A DNA stretch of 64,000 nt from Ecdyonurus torrentis (GCA_949318235.1 OX439133.1:23807408-23871407), one strand, 5' to 3'. Positions 45,901 to 59,500 are shown, numbered from the stretch's first letter. Numbers and translations: made by a program. The notes: generated by a model from the sequence alone, not told the origin.

Positions 45901-47385
45901 TAGTTTCATGTTCATTTTATTTTTCTCCTTTCTGTGATGGTCATGAGTCATGAGGTCACTATTATTTTAACAATTTTACTTATCGTGTATAGATTTTATT
46001 ATTTTTTTGTTAATTAAATTAAATTTAATAATATGACATTTAGGGTATATGCATTCATAACCAAGTCAACGCTATGTTGGATCCCTAATTTAATAATACG
46101 CTAATGAGCAGAAACTTTTTTTTTTAACTATTGCATTTATTTTGGAAAAAATTAAATAAAAGTCACTAGGTGTTCTTTAACGTGTATTTTATTATTATTT
46201 AATTTTCATGGATGGTAAGAAGCATTGAGAAATATTTCTTATTTCAACAATTATAAGAAATAAAATTTTATATGACAATGTCTGTACTCTGTACGCACAA
46301 CTTACACCTGCTTTGCTTTATAAACCCTAGCTGCAGGTAAGCCAAGGAAGGTCCCGGCCAGTTTTAAATATACCGTGATGGACAGTACGATACTTGTCAA
46401 CAGTTTTTGGGAGCTAATACAAGGAAAAAGCTAGCATTGTCACAGCTAAAAAAAAAAAAAAAAAAAAAATTGTGATAAACATCTCCTTTTAATGTTTTCA
46501 GTTGTAGGGACTGAATGTTCATTTTCTACAGCTATTTCTGAGCAATTGAAATTTTTTTTTGGTTACCGTACATAATGTATTATTTATTTTCTGTGTAGGA
46601 TAACTTTTAGTTATCTTCTAATATAAATAAAATGAAATGAAATAAGTTAGTTTTCTCATAGCATAAATATAGAGGACTAAAATCGATATTGAACCATTTT
46701 CCATGAAGAAATTACTGTTTTTTTTATAGTATGAATATTTTTTTCCGAGTTCATTTTTGCCATGAAACACAACAGTTTTAATTTTTACATTTTTAGTTTG
46801 TAAAATGATTTTATTTTTCCTATACTGCTCTATATTGATCCAGTATAGCATCAAAGCGCAGCGCCAATATTTCAATAATTTTAACTTTACTTAATCACAA
46901 TATGCAAATAATTACGTACATTGAAATATATCTCTATAATGTATGTATGCATTATATTCAAAAAAGTGTATTTTTTTTTAATTTGTTGCAAAGTTTTAAA
47001 TAAAAAATCAACATAACTCTTATTTTTAATAATTATTATTATTTTTTTTTTGTATGTATTAAAAAAATAAAAATAAATAAATTTTTGTTTCAAATTTAAA
47101 TAATATATAAAATCTATAATTTGTGTATATTAATTAATTATTAAATAAATCAAATATATTATATATAAATAATTATTGTTATTTCATTTTTAGTTTCAAG
47201 CTAAATGCTAATTTCTACTTCAGGATTTATTTAGTACTACTGCACATAATATAATTTCACTTGATTTTCTACCTTATATATTATGTTACTTATGAAGTTA
47301 GCAGTAAAATTGTTATAGTTCGATCTATAAACTACACACAAATATTGAGCCAGCTTCGAAAATGTTTTGATTGATAAACGTATTT
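45901..47385. other. AT-rich non-coding stretch, nothing recognised
   Basis: An AGGGTATATGCATTCAT start (46042) is a fragment of the AGGGTGTATGCAT family. An A run is at 46449-46469. Short ORFs lack motifs. Confidence 0.5.
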
Positions 47386-47885
47386 AACTGGCCCACGCTT
47401 TCATGTACCGTGGGACGTGGTGTCACATGCATATGAATGTAATACAGTCGCGGCACTGCCTAATTAGCAATTTGACCAGTCGAGGCTCCTCCTCGAGATG
47501 TAAGCCGTTCCATCTTTCTGGGCGGAACAGTAACCGATTATGAAGAAGTCCGGGCTGAAGACGTCCACATCCAAGATCCGTGGTAAATGTGTGCAGACGA
47601 GCCCCGGAGCAAAACTATGTCACCTGATCGGCCTCTACACTATTTCCACTTCACTTTAACTATGACCTATGGTCAATATGTCCTCCTCTGCACGCACTCC
47701 ACGTGGTGAACGATTATGCAGATAGATTTAATGACTATGAAGCCGGTGCCTGGTAGTACAAATTAGTGGAAAACGAAGACAATATAGGTTTACAAAGGAG
47801 TAGTGGTTAAAAGGAAGACGGAAAGACAAGAATTAACGGCACAATAGGAAAGTTTACAGGCACCGGCATAGGTTCCGATGCATCG
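47386..47885. other. GC-balanced 500-bp segment, identity unknown
   Basis: Clearly less AT-rich than its surroundings, with no long ORF. It contains CTCGAGGAGGAG-type sequence (TCGAGGCTCCTCCTCGAG, 47481-47498, itself a near-palindrome) and an 11-bp inverted repeat GCCGGTGCCTG (47742) / CAGGCACCGGC (47857). It could be an old transposon part or a non-coding RNA; I cannot decide. Confidence 0.45.
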
Positions 47886-47892
47886 CTTCGAA

Positions 47893-48160
47893 AATGTTCC
47901 TTTGTTATAAACAGCTGATTATGACGTCGTTACCTGTTTACTACGTTTAAACATATGGTCGATCATTGTTATTTCTTCTTTTAGAACTTTGAACTTGATA
48001 ACAATGAAAGAAACTTCCCAAAAAAAGTTCCAGTCTCAATATTCGACTCACTTTTATCGGCTCAAAAAAAAAAAGATCAACCAATGAATGTGTCTTATTT
48101 TGTTGCTTAGCCAATCACTGTTATTGAGATTCACTTTACTCTACAGAACGAGCTTGTGTT
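47893..48160. repeat. Dispersed repeat (GTTCCTTTGTTATAACAGCTG), copy 2
   Basis: An uninterrupted copy of the repeat at 45412-45900. No terminal repeats or ORF. Confidence 0.82.
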
Positions 48161-48757
48161 ATAATATATGATTCTTTTTCTACGCTACAAATAATGTTAC
48201 AATGAAATTACTGCTTTCCATATTATACTCTAGATTCAGAAACTTTAATTATAATTTTAACTTATAAAGTAAATCATTAGTTTTGAACAAAAATAAATAA
48301 TATAATTATAAATAATTATGCTTTCTAATATTCAGTAACATTAGCATAAATTATGTTATTTTCATGTATACAAGGAATAATTCTTTTCGTAATTAATTAT
48401 GCACTGATCAATAATTGCTATATTGTAAAGCTCAAATGTTGTTATAAATAGCATATTAAGTAATTATGCTCGTTATCTTATATAACTATTAAGCAATGTA
48501 GCATTATTGTATTATGTTATTGTATCACTATATTATACTGTTGTGCATAAATGTTGCAGTATAGAATAATTATTACGTGTATGTAATAATGTATTACGTA
48601 GGTGTATAAGGGTTCGGTTCAGTCAGCCCTAAAACTCGTTAGTTCAAAAAAAAAAAAAAAAAAAAAAAGTAAATCTCTAAAAGAATTTGTTAAATTACGA
48701 TTTTTTTTATTTTTACATTACATTGCATAATGCCATAGTTTACATTCTAAAGATTGA

Positions 48758-48821
<64 letters not shown>

Positions 48822-48883
48822 AAGTGCAATATTTCATTTCTTTCTTTAGTTTCAATATATTTGCATTATTAATAAGAGAGACG

Positions 48884-48918
<35 letters not shown>

Positions 48919-49527
48919 GTGCGGATGGTTTATAATTCACTGTTATATTCGTGACTATGCAGCGCCGTGGCACCCACTGACCTTTGACCCTATGACGTCA
49001 CTAAGCATCTCATTACATTTACCTTCACAGCTTTGATATTATAATATAGTATCACATTTTTATATCAGAAAATTATACATGCAAATAATATAGTCTCCAA
49101 AATAAGAACAAATATTTCAAATTTATGAAAATTTGCATTTATATTAAAAATTATATTAATTTTTTTTTGTCTGCCTTTAGGCAATAGCATTTTATTTAAA
49201 AGCTTTATTTTTATAGATTTTATGCTGCATTTAGCATTTTTTTATAAATGTTTCTCAATTTGAATAGCTTAAATAGTTATAAATATACCATAAAACATAA
49301 TATTATTGTGCTATATGCAACATTTTTCGTATTACTTACTATTGCATAAATTATTAAATTATACTTATTATTTTTATATTTTTTATTATTTTTTTTATCT
49401 TTTAATAAGTGGATCATTATATTTTTTAATAATAGAATTGATGATATTGATGTTTTATACTACACCTTCCAATTTAATTTAGCTTATTTTAGTAATAGTG
49501 ATACTGAATTTCTAATGAACTTTCATT
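48161..49527. other. AT-rich stretch with TA and GA microsatellites
   Basis: GCATAATTAT-type sequence fills 48295-48560, an A run is at 48647-48667, TA repeats at 48760-48816 and GA repeats at 48880-48918. A TGACGTCA lies at 48992 in a short GC-richer piece. No gene was seen. Confidence 0.6.
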
Positions 49528-49862
49528 AAGGGAGTAGGGTACCAACCTTATATCTCAAAAACTAGAAGCGTTTCGGGTCTAAATTTGGTGTCATTTTATA
49601 GCTAAGAGTCACACCTAGCCTTGATACAAATTTTATAATGTTTGACCGTCCCGAAAAAAAGAAAAAGATTATTGAAATTAACATTAGGCCTTATGGGCTT
49701 AAATTTTCAAAAAATCATTTAAAATTAATTTGCACGGTGACACTCCAAAATTTTTGTATATTTGAAATTGTCTCAAGCTGAAGTATCATTGTGGAAAAAT
49801 TTCAGATTTTTTTGACGAGAAAAGTTTGAGTTTAATGGCCGACGTTGGTCCCCTACTCCCTT
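49528..49862. mobile_element. AAGGGAGTAGG element, copy 2
   Basis: It runs from AAGGGAGTAGGGTACCAACC to GTTGGTCCCCTACTCCCTT, colinear with copy 1 and with an extra CTCAAGCTGAAGTATCATTG block. Confidence 0.92.
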
Positions 49863-49933
49863 AATACTTGATGCATGTGCTTTTGCTTATTAGTTAATAT
49901 TTAAATTCTTTTCTATCTTTATTTATCCAATTT

Positions 49934-50145
49934 GGAGGTTATCGGTTTAGCGCGCGGGGAGACGCGGGGAAAGTTAAGGGTCCCCTACTTTAACATTACG
50001 CTTATGGGGAAAAACACGTTTTTTGCGATTTTTGAGAAAACTACTCCACCGATTTCGGACAAATTTCAATGAGAAATACTAGACATACTTTTACGTGTTT
50101 TAAGCCTTAGTCATTTTTAAGCATTTTTTTAAACCGATAACCTCC
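49934..50145. mobile_element. Same family, complete copy
   Basis: The ends GGAGGTTATCGGTTTAG and AAACCGATAACCTCC are inverted repeats. A short GCGCGGGGAGAC duplication sits near the left end. Confidence 0.9.
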
Positions 50146-50564
50146 ATTGAATTGAATGTTGTTATGCTATTGTATTTATTAGTAGTAATTATTATTGTTT
50201 TAATTTGATAAGAAGGCCAATGTTTGTTGTAACATGATGTACTGTACAATGGTGCTATGAACTGCCTGGGTTAAAAAAAAATGTATTAAGTATTCTTTTT
50301 GTATATTTATGATCAAAAGGTTGCAGAAAATGAACTAGCTTTATAATCATTACGTTTTTATTACTATTATATTTATATTTCTTTTTTCTTTCCATGACCA
50401 CGAAAATACGGAGCAATACATCAAAATTTAAAACTTACATAATTATAAATGAATAATATAGTTTTACGGAAATAAAGTAGATCAAAAATTTGTCTCAGTT
50501 TTTTTTTTTTTTTTTTTTTTTTTGTTGTTTTGTCATTACAAACAGTTATTATTTTTAATTTAAT

Positions 50565-50613
<49 letters not shown>

Positions 50614-50870
50614 CTCCCTCTCTCTCATTCTGAATTTGATGTAGCTTTATTTAACTATAAATTTGAAGTACATTATTTTTATTTGGGGATATATAAATTT
50701 CTTCTAGAATAAAAGCACAATTATTTAATCCGCTAAATTTGCTTTCATATTAATGTGTCAAAATTCCCTCATAAATTAGTTTAATATTATTATTTATTGT
50801 CATTAGCGTAAAGCGCGTAAAAGTGAATGTTGTTGCCGGGCTAGTTGAAGTAGTTTTACCAAAGAAAAAA

Positions 50871-51132
<262 letters not shown>

Positions 51133-51360
51133 CTTTTAGAGATTAGACAAATCTTTTAAAAAAATGATCTTGTAATGCTAATATATAGAAACTAAACAAG
51201 AAAATTAGGTATATCCCTGTAATTATTTCGCCGCAATGTGTGTGATAATTATAGGTACACACTCAACTTATAAGTTTCATTATAAACATAAAATATAAAT
51301 AGATCACTTTAGCCAACACGTTTAATATAAATCAATTGTTTCCTCAGAAAACAAAAATTA

Positions 51361-51680
51361 ATGTGGCATAAACTGAAACTCAACTTTGTTATCAATAAAT
51401 TGAAATATCTCCGATTTTTGTGTGCATTCCAAAATTTTTTAGATATAAATTTTAAAACTACATGGAGAAGTGATAAAAAAAATATTTTGACAATTTTTAA
51501 ACATGTAAGATCTATCATAAATCACACAGACATAGAAACACCACTTTTTCAAAGTTACATTGTTAATTACAATGTAATATGTTACATTGTAAGCAAAAAA
51601 AAAAAAAAAGTTGTTATTTTAAATTCTGAAAATCAATTAATTTTACAAAAAATTAAATTTACCAGACAGAAATAATATTT
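51361..51680 (+). pseudogene. Probable fragment of a non-LTR retrotransposon protein
   Basis: The plus-strand frame contains NKLKYLRFLCAF, then TTWRSDKKNILTIFKHVRSI and INHTDIETPLFQS. Leu-x-x-Leu followed by Trp-x-Ser/Ala-Asp-x-x-x-Leu-x-x-x-(Phe/Tyr)-x-x-x-(Val/Ile)-Arg-Ser-x-Ile-(Asn/Asp) is typical of the region after the reverse transcriptase core in LINEs (the usual 'WG-D-x-x-x-L-x-x-x-Y-x-x-x-I-R-x-x-L-x-Y-G' stretch). It is short, AT-rich and isolated, so it is a relic. Confidence is moderate. Confidence 0.5.
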
Positions 51681-52435
51681 TTTTAAAGACCTAATTCTAA
51701 TTATTTCTTCATAATAAAATTTCCTTGAAAATCCTTCACTAAACGAGCTTTATACATAAATTTTCCTTGTCAACATTGCTCGCGGCAAAATGATGAGTAA
51801 ATTGCAGTACATCACCGGTATAGTATAAAAATGTGAAGGTCTCACAGACTCATGACAAAATTATATACATATATAAAAAGAAAACTCTCACTCAATATGT
51901 ATATTTGAATATTATTATATCTTCTCTCTGCACGCCTAACCTAAGTCGTAAAACAAGTTTTCTTTTCTTTCTAAATATTACAAATTTATATATCTTTATT
52001 TTGCAATATTGAATTAATATATTATTACTTTTTATACAATTTAAATATGTTTTACATATCATAATTATTTTATTGCATTAGTATCGTGAAGTACACTATG
52101 AAAACTCTCTGCTCTCAAAGCACAAATGTTTAAATAATTCAATACAACAGAACAAAAATGAACAAAATCGAACAAATTGAGATAAAAATACAAAAATTGG
52201 GGCAGAAAACGCCCCTTAATTTACGCGTTTTTTTAAAAAGCTTTTTTGAGCATTCTAGAGTGGGTAGTGTGTCCGCAAAAGTAAGATTACATTTTTGACA
52301 AAAGAGACATATTTTTGTCATTCTGAGAGCCGCTCAAAAACGTGGTTAAAATATACGACACTGAAATAATTTTTTAAAAATTCGAGCAATTAAAAAGTTA
52401 GAGAGTATATGTATATTATACCTACAGTATAAACG
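51681..52435. other. AT-rich non-coding stretch, nothing recognised
   Basis: No shared repeat or plausible exon was seen. Confidence 0.5.
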
Positions 52436-52740
52436 GTAACATATCCCTGCGCTTTGTCGCCATGTTTGTGGTGTCTAATGCATTGTCCAGCATAAAAACG
52501 TCATTTTTCCTCATTTGTCGGAAAAATTAAAAGCTTATTTCAACTTTAAGCGTTTTTTTCATATTTTTCTAGCTTATTAGGACCTACAAATAAGGCTTTA
52601 GATTGAGGTTTGAAACTTAGCTTGCTATTGAAAAAAAAATCTCTTTTTTTTTTCTATGCTGGCCTGTTTATTTCTATAACCAACATCGAAGAACCAAGAA
52701 TTGGGTGGTTCTTAAATATGAGTGCAAGTGGTCTATACGA
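52436..52740. mobile_element. Same family, third copy in opposite orientation
   Basis: It runs from CCCTGCGCTTTGTCGCCATG through AATAAGGCTTTAGATTGAGG to AATATGAGTGCAAGTGGTCT, the reverse complement order of the copies near 40 kb. Confidence 0.82.
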
Positions 52741-53113
52741 TGGAAACGTCTGTACACTATAAATTTGAGTTATATTCATTCATTGGTTTATGAATGTATC
52801 AGTTATTTGAATAAAGCATTGCATGAATTTAAATCTCCATCTCGAGTCATATTATATCGATAAGCCAGTAGAAACAATTTTTTAATGCAAAAAGCCGAAG
52901 TATGAGTTTTTTTTTTTTTTATATAGTTTTTTTATTAAATATTTAATATTTTACAGGCTAATGTCGATGTTAGTATATTGAGTTCATACAAAAGATACAT
53001 GCATGGTTCTACGTAAATATTAGAGTATATTCTCTATTCATTTAACTAGTAGACAGTACCCATGCGCTGGAAGAGAGTAAACATATTAATCTCTCGTATC
53101 GAATTTTTCATAA

Positions 53114-53145
53114 TTTTACGTATTTTACACGTAAAATACGTAAAA
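53114..53145. repeat. Perfect 15-bp inverted repeat with 2-nt spacer
   Basis: TTTTACGTATTTTAC and GTAAAATACGTAAAA are separated by AC. The flanks do not extend the pairing much. Confidence 0.95.
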
Positions 53146-53601
53146 GAATAAGAATACGTGTATTAGAATTTGATAATTTGATGTATAAATATGAATGTTT
53201 AAAGACAATATACAAAATAATGTTCACTGTGTATCAGTTTTTTAAACTACTAGACTCTACTACTTTGCATTTTGAGTGTAAAATAAAAACAGTAATAAAA
53301 GTTTTTTTATTGGCCCAGTCAGTTCATAGTAAGAAGTAAAATCGTTCGTATTTCGATTAAAAAAAAAATAAAAAAATATATATATATACTGAACGCACGA
53401 TTATAATAATAATTTTACACTCGGAACTCGGAATATTCGACGTTTATACTCCCAACGCACAAATTTTAAAGAGTTATACTCATTCGTCAAAGCACTGTAT
53501 TTTTATTAAATATTCAAACTGGTAAAAGCTCTAGTGCTCGTCGCAAGTATGATAAGTACTAGTGATATTATAAGAGTACTACGCAGTATACCTTTTGATT
53601 T

Positions 53602-53752
53602 ATAAAGGAACAACTGTTTTGAGGCTGACTTTAAGTGATTTTGCTTACATCCGCTTCCGTTTCTACATACTACGCATGCGCAGTACGTTAAAATGAAGCG
53701 TATATATAAGAGAAATTGCCTAAAGTAGACTTCAAAACAGTTGTTCCTTTAT
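53602..53752. mobile_element. 150-bp palindromic element (AAAGGAACAACTGTTTTGA ends), copy 2
   Basis: TATAAAGGAACAACTGTTTT and AAAACAGTTGTTCCTTTATT are the ends, with GCATGCGCAGTACG in the centre. The right inner arm is more diverged than in copy 1. Confidence 0.88.
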
Positions 53753-54503
53753 TAGTCAATTTTGTATGCTCTGTACCACACTATATTTAACTCTATTAGG
53801 TAGTGATTTTATTTATAATTGAAATTATTAATATCTACAAAATATCGAATTTAAAATTTTAGATATTCTTCTGCATAGTAGATTTTAATGTATATCAATG
53901 TTTAATCCTATGCGATTTGAAATCTTTAGTGAAATTAAATTGATGAAAACTTCTAATACTTATTACTTTAACAAAAATACTTATATTTAATGTAATCGCT
54001 GACCACGATCTGACCACGATGTATACAACTTTCAGAATACAGTTATCTATGGTTTGCTTGTTTTGCTGCTTGCTTTGCTAAGAGACTATTACACTTTATT
54101 TTATTTTCACGCACAATTGTGTCAAGTTTTTAATTATATTTATATTATAATTATTGCAAAACTATTAATATATTAAATAAAGAATAAATATTTAAATATG
54201 TTTAATATTATAAAATAATAAATTATAATACAATTACTAATATTATAATAAATATAAAAATTATTATTAAATCACTAAAAATTATTATTAAATATAATTA
54301 TGTTATAAAATGTCAAATCAATTTGTATAATATTATGAGATTTAAATTACCTTTTAATAATAATTTATTTATAATCATCGTTTTTAATCATAATAAATAT
54401 AATTATTGTTTATTTTTCTTAATATCGTTGAATTCATGACTTGCAAAGAATTATTTTTATTTTTGCAAACTTAATTATCGCATCGTTTACTTATTGCTTT
54501 ATT

Positions 54504-54856
54504 AAGGGAGTATGGTACCGACCTTATATCCCATAAACTAGAAATGTTTGGGGTCTAAATTTTGTGTCATTGTGTAGCTAAGGGTCACACCTATATAGCC
54601 GTAATAAAAATTTCATTATGTTTGACCGTCCCGAAAAAAAACAAAAGAAAAGCTTATTGCTAACATTTATTATTATTAACATTGTGCCTTATGGGCTTAA
54701 AATTTCAAAAAATTATATAAAAATAATTTGCACGGTGACCCCCCAAAATTGTTATATATTTAAAATTGTCTCTTAAAGCTGAAGTATCATTGTGCAAAAT
54801 TTCAGATTTTTTTGAAGAGAAAAGTTTGAGTCTAATGCCGACGTCGGTACCCAATG
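54504..54856. mobile_element. AAGGGAGTAGG element, copy 3, right end eroded
   Basis: It starts AAGGGAGTATGGTACCGACC and ends GCCGACGTCGGTACCC without the final CTACTCCCTT. A heavily decayed relative in reverse orientation covers about 55500-55800 (GGGGTCACCATGCTAG, GATGGTCGTGAG). Confidence 0.88.
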
Positions 54857-55321
54857 AATTTGATTATCAAGTTTAAAAAAATAAAAAAAAGTTTATTGCA
54901 TTCAGTGACTATCTTATATAAAAATTTAAGGTACAAGGATATAAATAACTTCGTAATAATTATGCTAGCTCATTTTTAGCACAATTTGTTCTATACAGCA
55001 TAATTTTTGCTATACTGCATAATAAATTTTTACATAGAAAAAATATTATATTGTACAGCATAATTAATTATGTTTTTTTTTTCAATTTAGCATTAATTAT
55101 GTGGTAGTGCTAGAAAGACTTACACTATGTAATCTGTTCTTTCCGTGTAGCTATAGTATTTATTTCATTTATAATGTATGTATATCATAAAAATTGATTT
55201 TAAAAGGTTATTTTAAAAGAAGAAAAAGAAATGGTTTAAAAGATGCATAAAACAATGAATATTTTTTTATTTTAAATTAGGTTAATAGTTTTATATTGGC
55301 ATTAAAGTAATAATAAAAAAT

Positions 55322-55324
<3 letters not shown>

Positions 55325-55402
<78 letters not shown>
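55325..55402. repeat. (GA)39 array
   Basis: An uninterrupted GA run of about 78 bp in AT-rich sequence. Confidence 0.97.
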
Positions 55403-55405
<3 letters not shown>

Positions 55406-55950
55406 TTAAGTTGTTTTATAAGCAAAATAAATAAAATTTACTTTTGGTTTGTTTTGTTTAAGGCGGGAAATTAGGTACAAAAAAAAAAAATAAATAAATA
55501 AAAAAAAGTGACTAAAAAAAGCAAAGTAAGAAAAATCTGAAATTTTGCACACTGATACATTAGGATGTTGTATTTTCAAAAATGTAAAAAACTTGCGGGG
55601 TCACCATGCTAGATTTTAAATCATAATTTTTTGAAGTATTAGTCCATGTTAATTTCAATAATTATTTTCTCTCTTATCTGATGGTCGTGAGTTCTAAAAA
55701 TTGTATCATAGGTAGCTGTTACTGTTAACTTTCAAATGGCATCATAAAGTTTAGAAGTTTTCTTTTTAAATTTTCAGATACTAGCCATGTATATACAACC
55801 CTTAATAGAAAGTTGATATATTCCTAAACCAAGTTAATTAATTTTGTATAAAACACAAATAACTATGTAATAATTATACTACCTTCTCTTCAGCAATATT
55901 TATGCAGCACAACATAATTAATACTATACTGCATAATAACAAAAAATGCG

Positions 55951-56276
55951 TAAAGAACACGATGAACAAAAACAAAAACTTGTCTAATATCCTATAACAT
56001 TACTAACTTTTAACTTTGCTTTGGCCAGAGTCATTGGTCTTTAAGTTTTATGATTTAATGTTTTGCATTCACAAAACTGCAGTTGTGGGTTTATGACGTC
56101 ACAGCTTGCCTGTTTCCGCGACTGTGAACTAGTAAGCTATGACGTCACAAACCCGCATCTGCTATTTTGTGAATGGAAAATAAGTTAAAAATCAATGACT
56201 CTGGCCAAATCAACGTTAATATTTATAGATGTTAGGATATTGGACAAGTTTTTTTGTTCAAGGTGTTCTACGTCAC
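55951..56276. mobile_element. Palindromic element, AAAGGCGTAGAACA ends, copy 2
   Basis: Same order of blocks as 13871-14176: GAACACGATGAACAAA, GGCCAGAGTCATTG, two TGACGTCAC sites around a spacer, GTGAATGGAAAATAAG, GGCCAAATCAACGTTAAT, CAAGGTGTTCTACG. Confidence 0.85.
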
Positions 56277-57885
56277 TAATAAATATGCTACATAGTATAA
56301 TATCATATTATATAGCATAATTGTTTATTCTGTTTCAACTTATCAACATTTATGCTAAAATGACATAAATATTGTTTAGAATACAAAGAGTAGAAGAGGC
56401 TAGTATAGTTTAAAATTTAGACTCACTAAACAGACTCGAAACATTCATGATTAAAGATACATCAAGTTTTAATGCAAGTACTGAAAACAGTAACTATAGA
56501 GAGTTAGTATTTAGACTTGTTTATATCAAATAAGTCCATAAGTCTGTACGATAAAAATGTTAACATTTTATGTCACATTGTATAGACATAAAAAGAATAT
56601 TATATAAAAATTTATTCCATATGCTTCGAAGAATTTTAATGTTTTTATATAAAATACAATATTATCGAGTCTTCATATTTTGATCACATTGTATTGTCAT
56701 GTACGGACAACAAATTGTTGTATTGAAATGTAGAAAATGTACATTGTTGTATAAATTTATTTCTAACAACTATACTCAACTTATAAATGGAAAAAAAACA
56801 CATTGTGATTCATAACTTTTGCAACAATGCAAAAATTGTAATGCAAGCAGTCTATACAGATTATAAAATAATATCATTTATAAATCCGGTACTTCTTCTC
56901 CCCCCCCCCCCCCCCTAACATAAAGTCGTCTGCTAGCAATATAAGATACAAAGTATTGTTGGTCTCTAAGTTCAATTCTATATTAAATATTAACTTCGCT
57001 TTTTTCAATTAAATTTTTTAATAACGAAAACAAGAAATGATTTAAATACTGATAATAAATAAACGATTAAATAGATGAATAGATATATAAGAAAATAAAT
57101 AAATAAATAAATACATGAATAAATAAATAAATGAGTAAATAAATGAGTAAATAAATGAATAAAAAATTTTAAAAAAATTAAATAAATAAATAAATGAGTA
57201 AATAAATGAGTAAATAAATGAATAAATAAATAAAAAAGTAAATAAACAAAGAAACATTGACAGAAAGAAAAAATATTAAAAATTCAATAATGAACAAATA
57301 ATTATAAAAATAAAAAAAATGTATACACATACCTACTGAGTGCTGGTCTGCTAATATAATCCAAAAATAATAACTCTTTATAAAAAAAAAGTGTATGTAT
57401 TACACGCACTATAAAACCACAATCACTTACACTTATACTTAACTATAGTATATAACAACACAAGACAGAGTGGCTCACGTGAGAGCTACTACTACCGCTC
57501 TCTCTTACAATCTATCTCAGACTGAGAGAGGCAAGAGAAAGAACGTAACCTCGAAATTATAAAATGTTTTTTTTTTATTTCAACTTTGCGAGACATAGCG
57601 AAGATGTTCCGTGACCTACCTGTGTGTAGTGTATCTCTCTCTCTCTCTCTCTCACTCTCTCTCTCTCTCAAAGCTCTCAATCTCTCATCATTATTATATA
57701 CAAATTATTTTCTCACAATAAAAATTTGGTTTTTCTTCGTGCAACAATTTAAATGTTATTTTATTATAATCATTGGTTTAGATTTTTAACTTGCGTTAAC
57801 CGCATTTGGAATTTATTAACTGGTTACTAAATTGTGAGTAATTTTTTATAAATTCAATGCAATTTCATGTAATTTTCTGTAAAAT
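56277..57885. other. AT-rich stretch with C16 tract and TGAG/TAAA repeats
   Basis: A 16-base C run lies at 56900-56915. 57085-57250 holds degenerate AAAT/GAGT tetranucleotides. CT repeats are at 57631-57669, with a GAGAG-rich inverted counterpart near 57520. No gene was recognised. Confidence 0.6.
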
Positions 57886-57887
57886 TT

Positions 57888-58141
<254 letters not shown>

Positions 58142-58459
58142 AAATGAAATATCTAAAACACAATTATTATGGTTATGTATATTCCGCAAGCTTATAAAAA
58201 CAATATAATGTGGAATGCGACTTTTTCTCTCTTATTCTTCTGATTCTCTTTTCCTTGTCTTTTTCTTTCTTTCTTTTTTTTTTTTTTTTATCCACATTTC
58301 TTGAAATTCACGTAAGCAAAAAATTACAGTTTAAGTTAGTAAAAATTCCAACAAGAAATAAAAATCGTAACCTAAATTATGTAGCTGCTTCATACTCCAT
58401 AAAAAAGAATTTTAAATCAAGATAGTAACAAATTTTATCGCACTACAGTAGAATACTAT

Positions 58460-58462
<3 letters not shown>

Positions 58463-58546
<84 letters not shown>
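58463..58546. repeat. (TC)42 array
   Basis: An uninterrupted CT run. The flanks are AT-rich and without features. Confidence 0.97.
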
Positions 58547-58547
<1 letters not shown>

Positions 58548-58952
58548 ACTACGAACACTTTTTTTGCAAGACTTTTAATTGTTGGCCTTTTTAATGAAAA
58601 GCATAAAAAAAAGTTAAAAAAAACATGCTAGCGTCAAATCCTTGTCTTAAAAATAGCGTGCAATTTTTTAATCATGTTTATATACAAGATAATTTTAACA
58701 TTACGTTAAACATCAATTAAATTTTAATCACGCAGCTCAATTCTATTGTTGCAAGAGAACAATGATAGTGATGCTATAATAATTGTTAACATTTTTTTCA
58801 CACGTCTGATAAAATAAAAGAAAGAAAAAAAATTACATGAGTAAGTTTTCATATAGATAGATAATAATTTGATAAAATATTATTACTCTATATTTTGTTA
58901 CTCTTACTCACCTATATAAAGTTACATTGTGAATTATTTATACATGGATTGA

Positions 58953-59002
58953 TACACTCTAAAAATTGGTGCATTACTTTAGTTATGACTACTAACTAAT
59001 TT
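58953..59002. mobile_element. Left fragment of a TGTACACTCTAAAAATTGG element
   Basis: 50 bp (ACACTCTAAAAATTGGTGCA and on) match the end of the complete copy at 28373-28656 and stop where another element begins at 59003. A similar fragment lies near 24297-24340 in intron 3. Confidence 0.75.
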
Positions 59003-59352
59003 AAAGGAATAGACCAAAGAGAAACATAAAGCATTTATTTATATCACAAAACACTTGATGGGACTTACATAAATAATTTTAGTTTGTCTCAACAAACCCA
59101 AAAATAGCCCCGTATAACATTGATCAGACATTTTGATTTATGCAGCCCACACAACATTTTCATACTAATTTTTGCATGTTTATGACGTCATAAACATAAA
59201 TTTTCACGCAAATTGCATACTTTACAGTTTTTTCACGCTCTCTCGTAGGGCTACGTTATCATTCTGGTAAAACTTGTCATCAGTTTTGAAGATCCCATTT
59301 CATGTTTATTCATTAAAAAGCACATGTGGTTTTGTGTGGTCTATGGCTTTAA
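59003..59352. mobile_element. About 340-bp element (TAAAGGCATAGACC ends), copy 3, inverted orientation
   Basis: It begins AAAGGAATAGACCAAAG and ends GTGTGGTCTATGGCTTTAA, with a TGACGTCA in the middle (about 59185). It abruptly interrupts a partial copy of the TGTACACTCTAAAAATTGG element (58953-59002), which suggests it inserted there. Confidence 0.86.
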
Positions 59353-59500
59353 GTATGTGAGAAAAATAATAATAACAAAAAAAAAAAAAAAAAGAAAAGA
59401 AAAAAAATATTTGTCCTCTGCTGAACAATATTATACATTACTCTAGATTGTGGCGTCCGTGTGCATTAAATATGACGTCATGAACATGTACACCCAGTAC
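59353..59500. mobile_element. AGGGTGTATGCAT family, right half
   Basis: TATGTGAGAAAAATAATAAT, CTGCTGAACAATATTATACAT, GTGGCGTCCGTGTGC and TATGACGTCATGAAC follow directly after the element at 59003-59352, another junction between families. Confidence 0.78.

Noticed and set aside
56900..56915. C16 run as a G-quadruplex or regulatory site
   Set aside because: A plain homopolymer at a sequence-quality risk site; nothing else supports a function.
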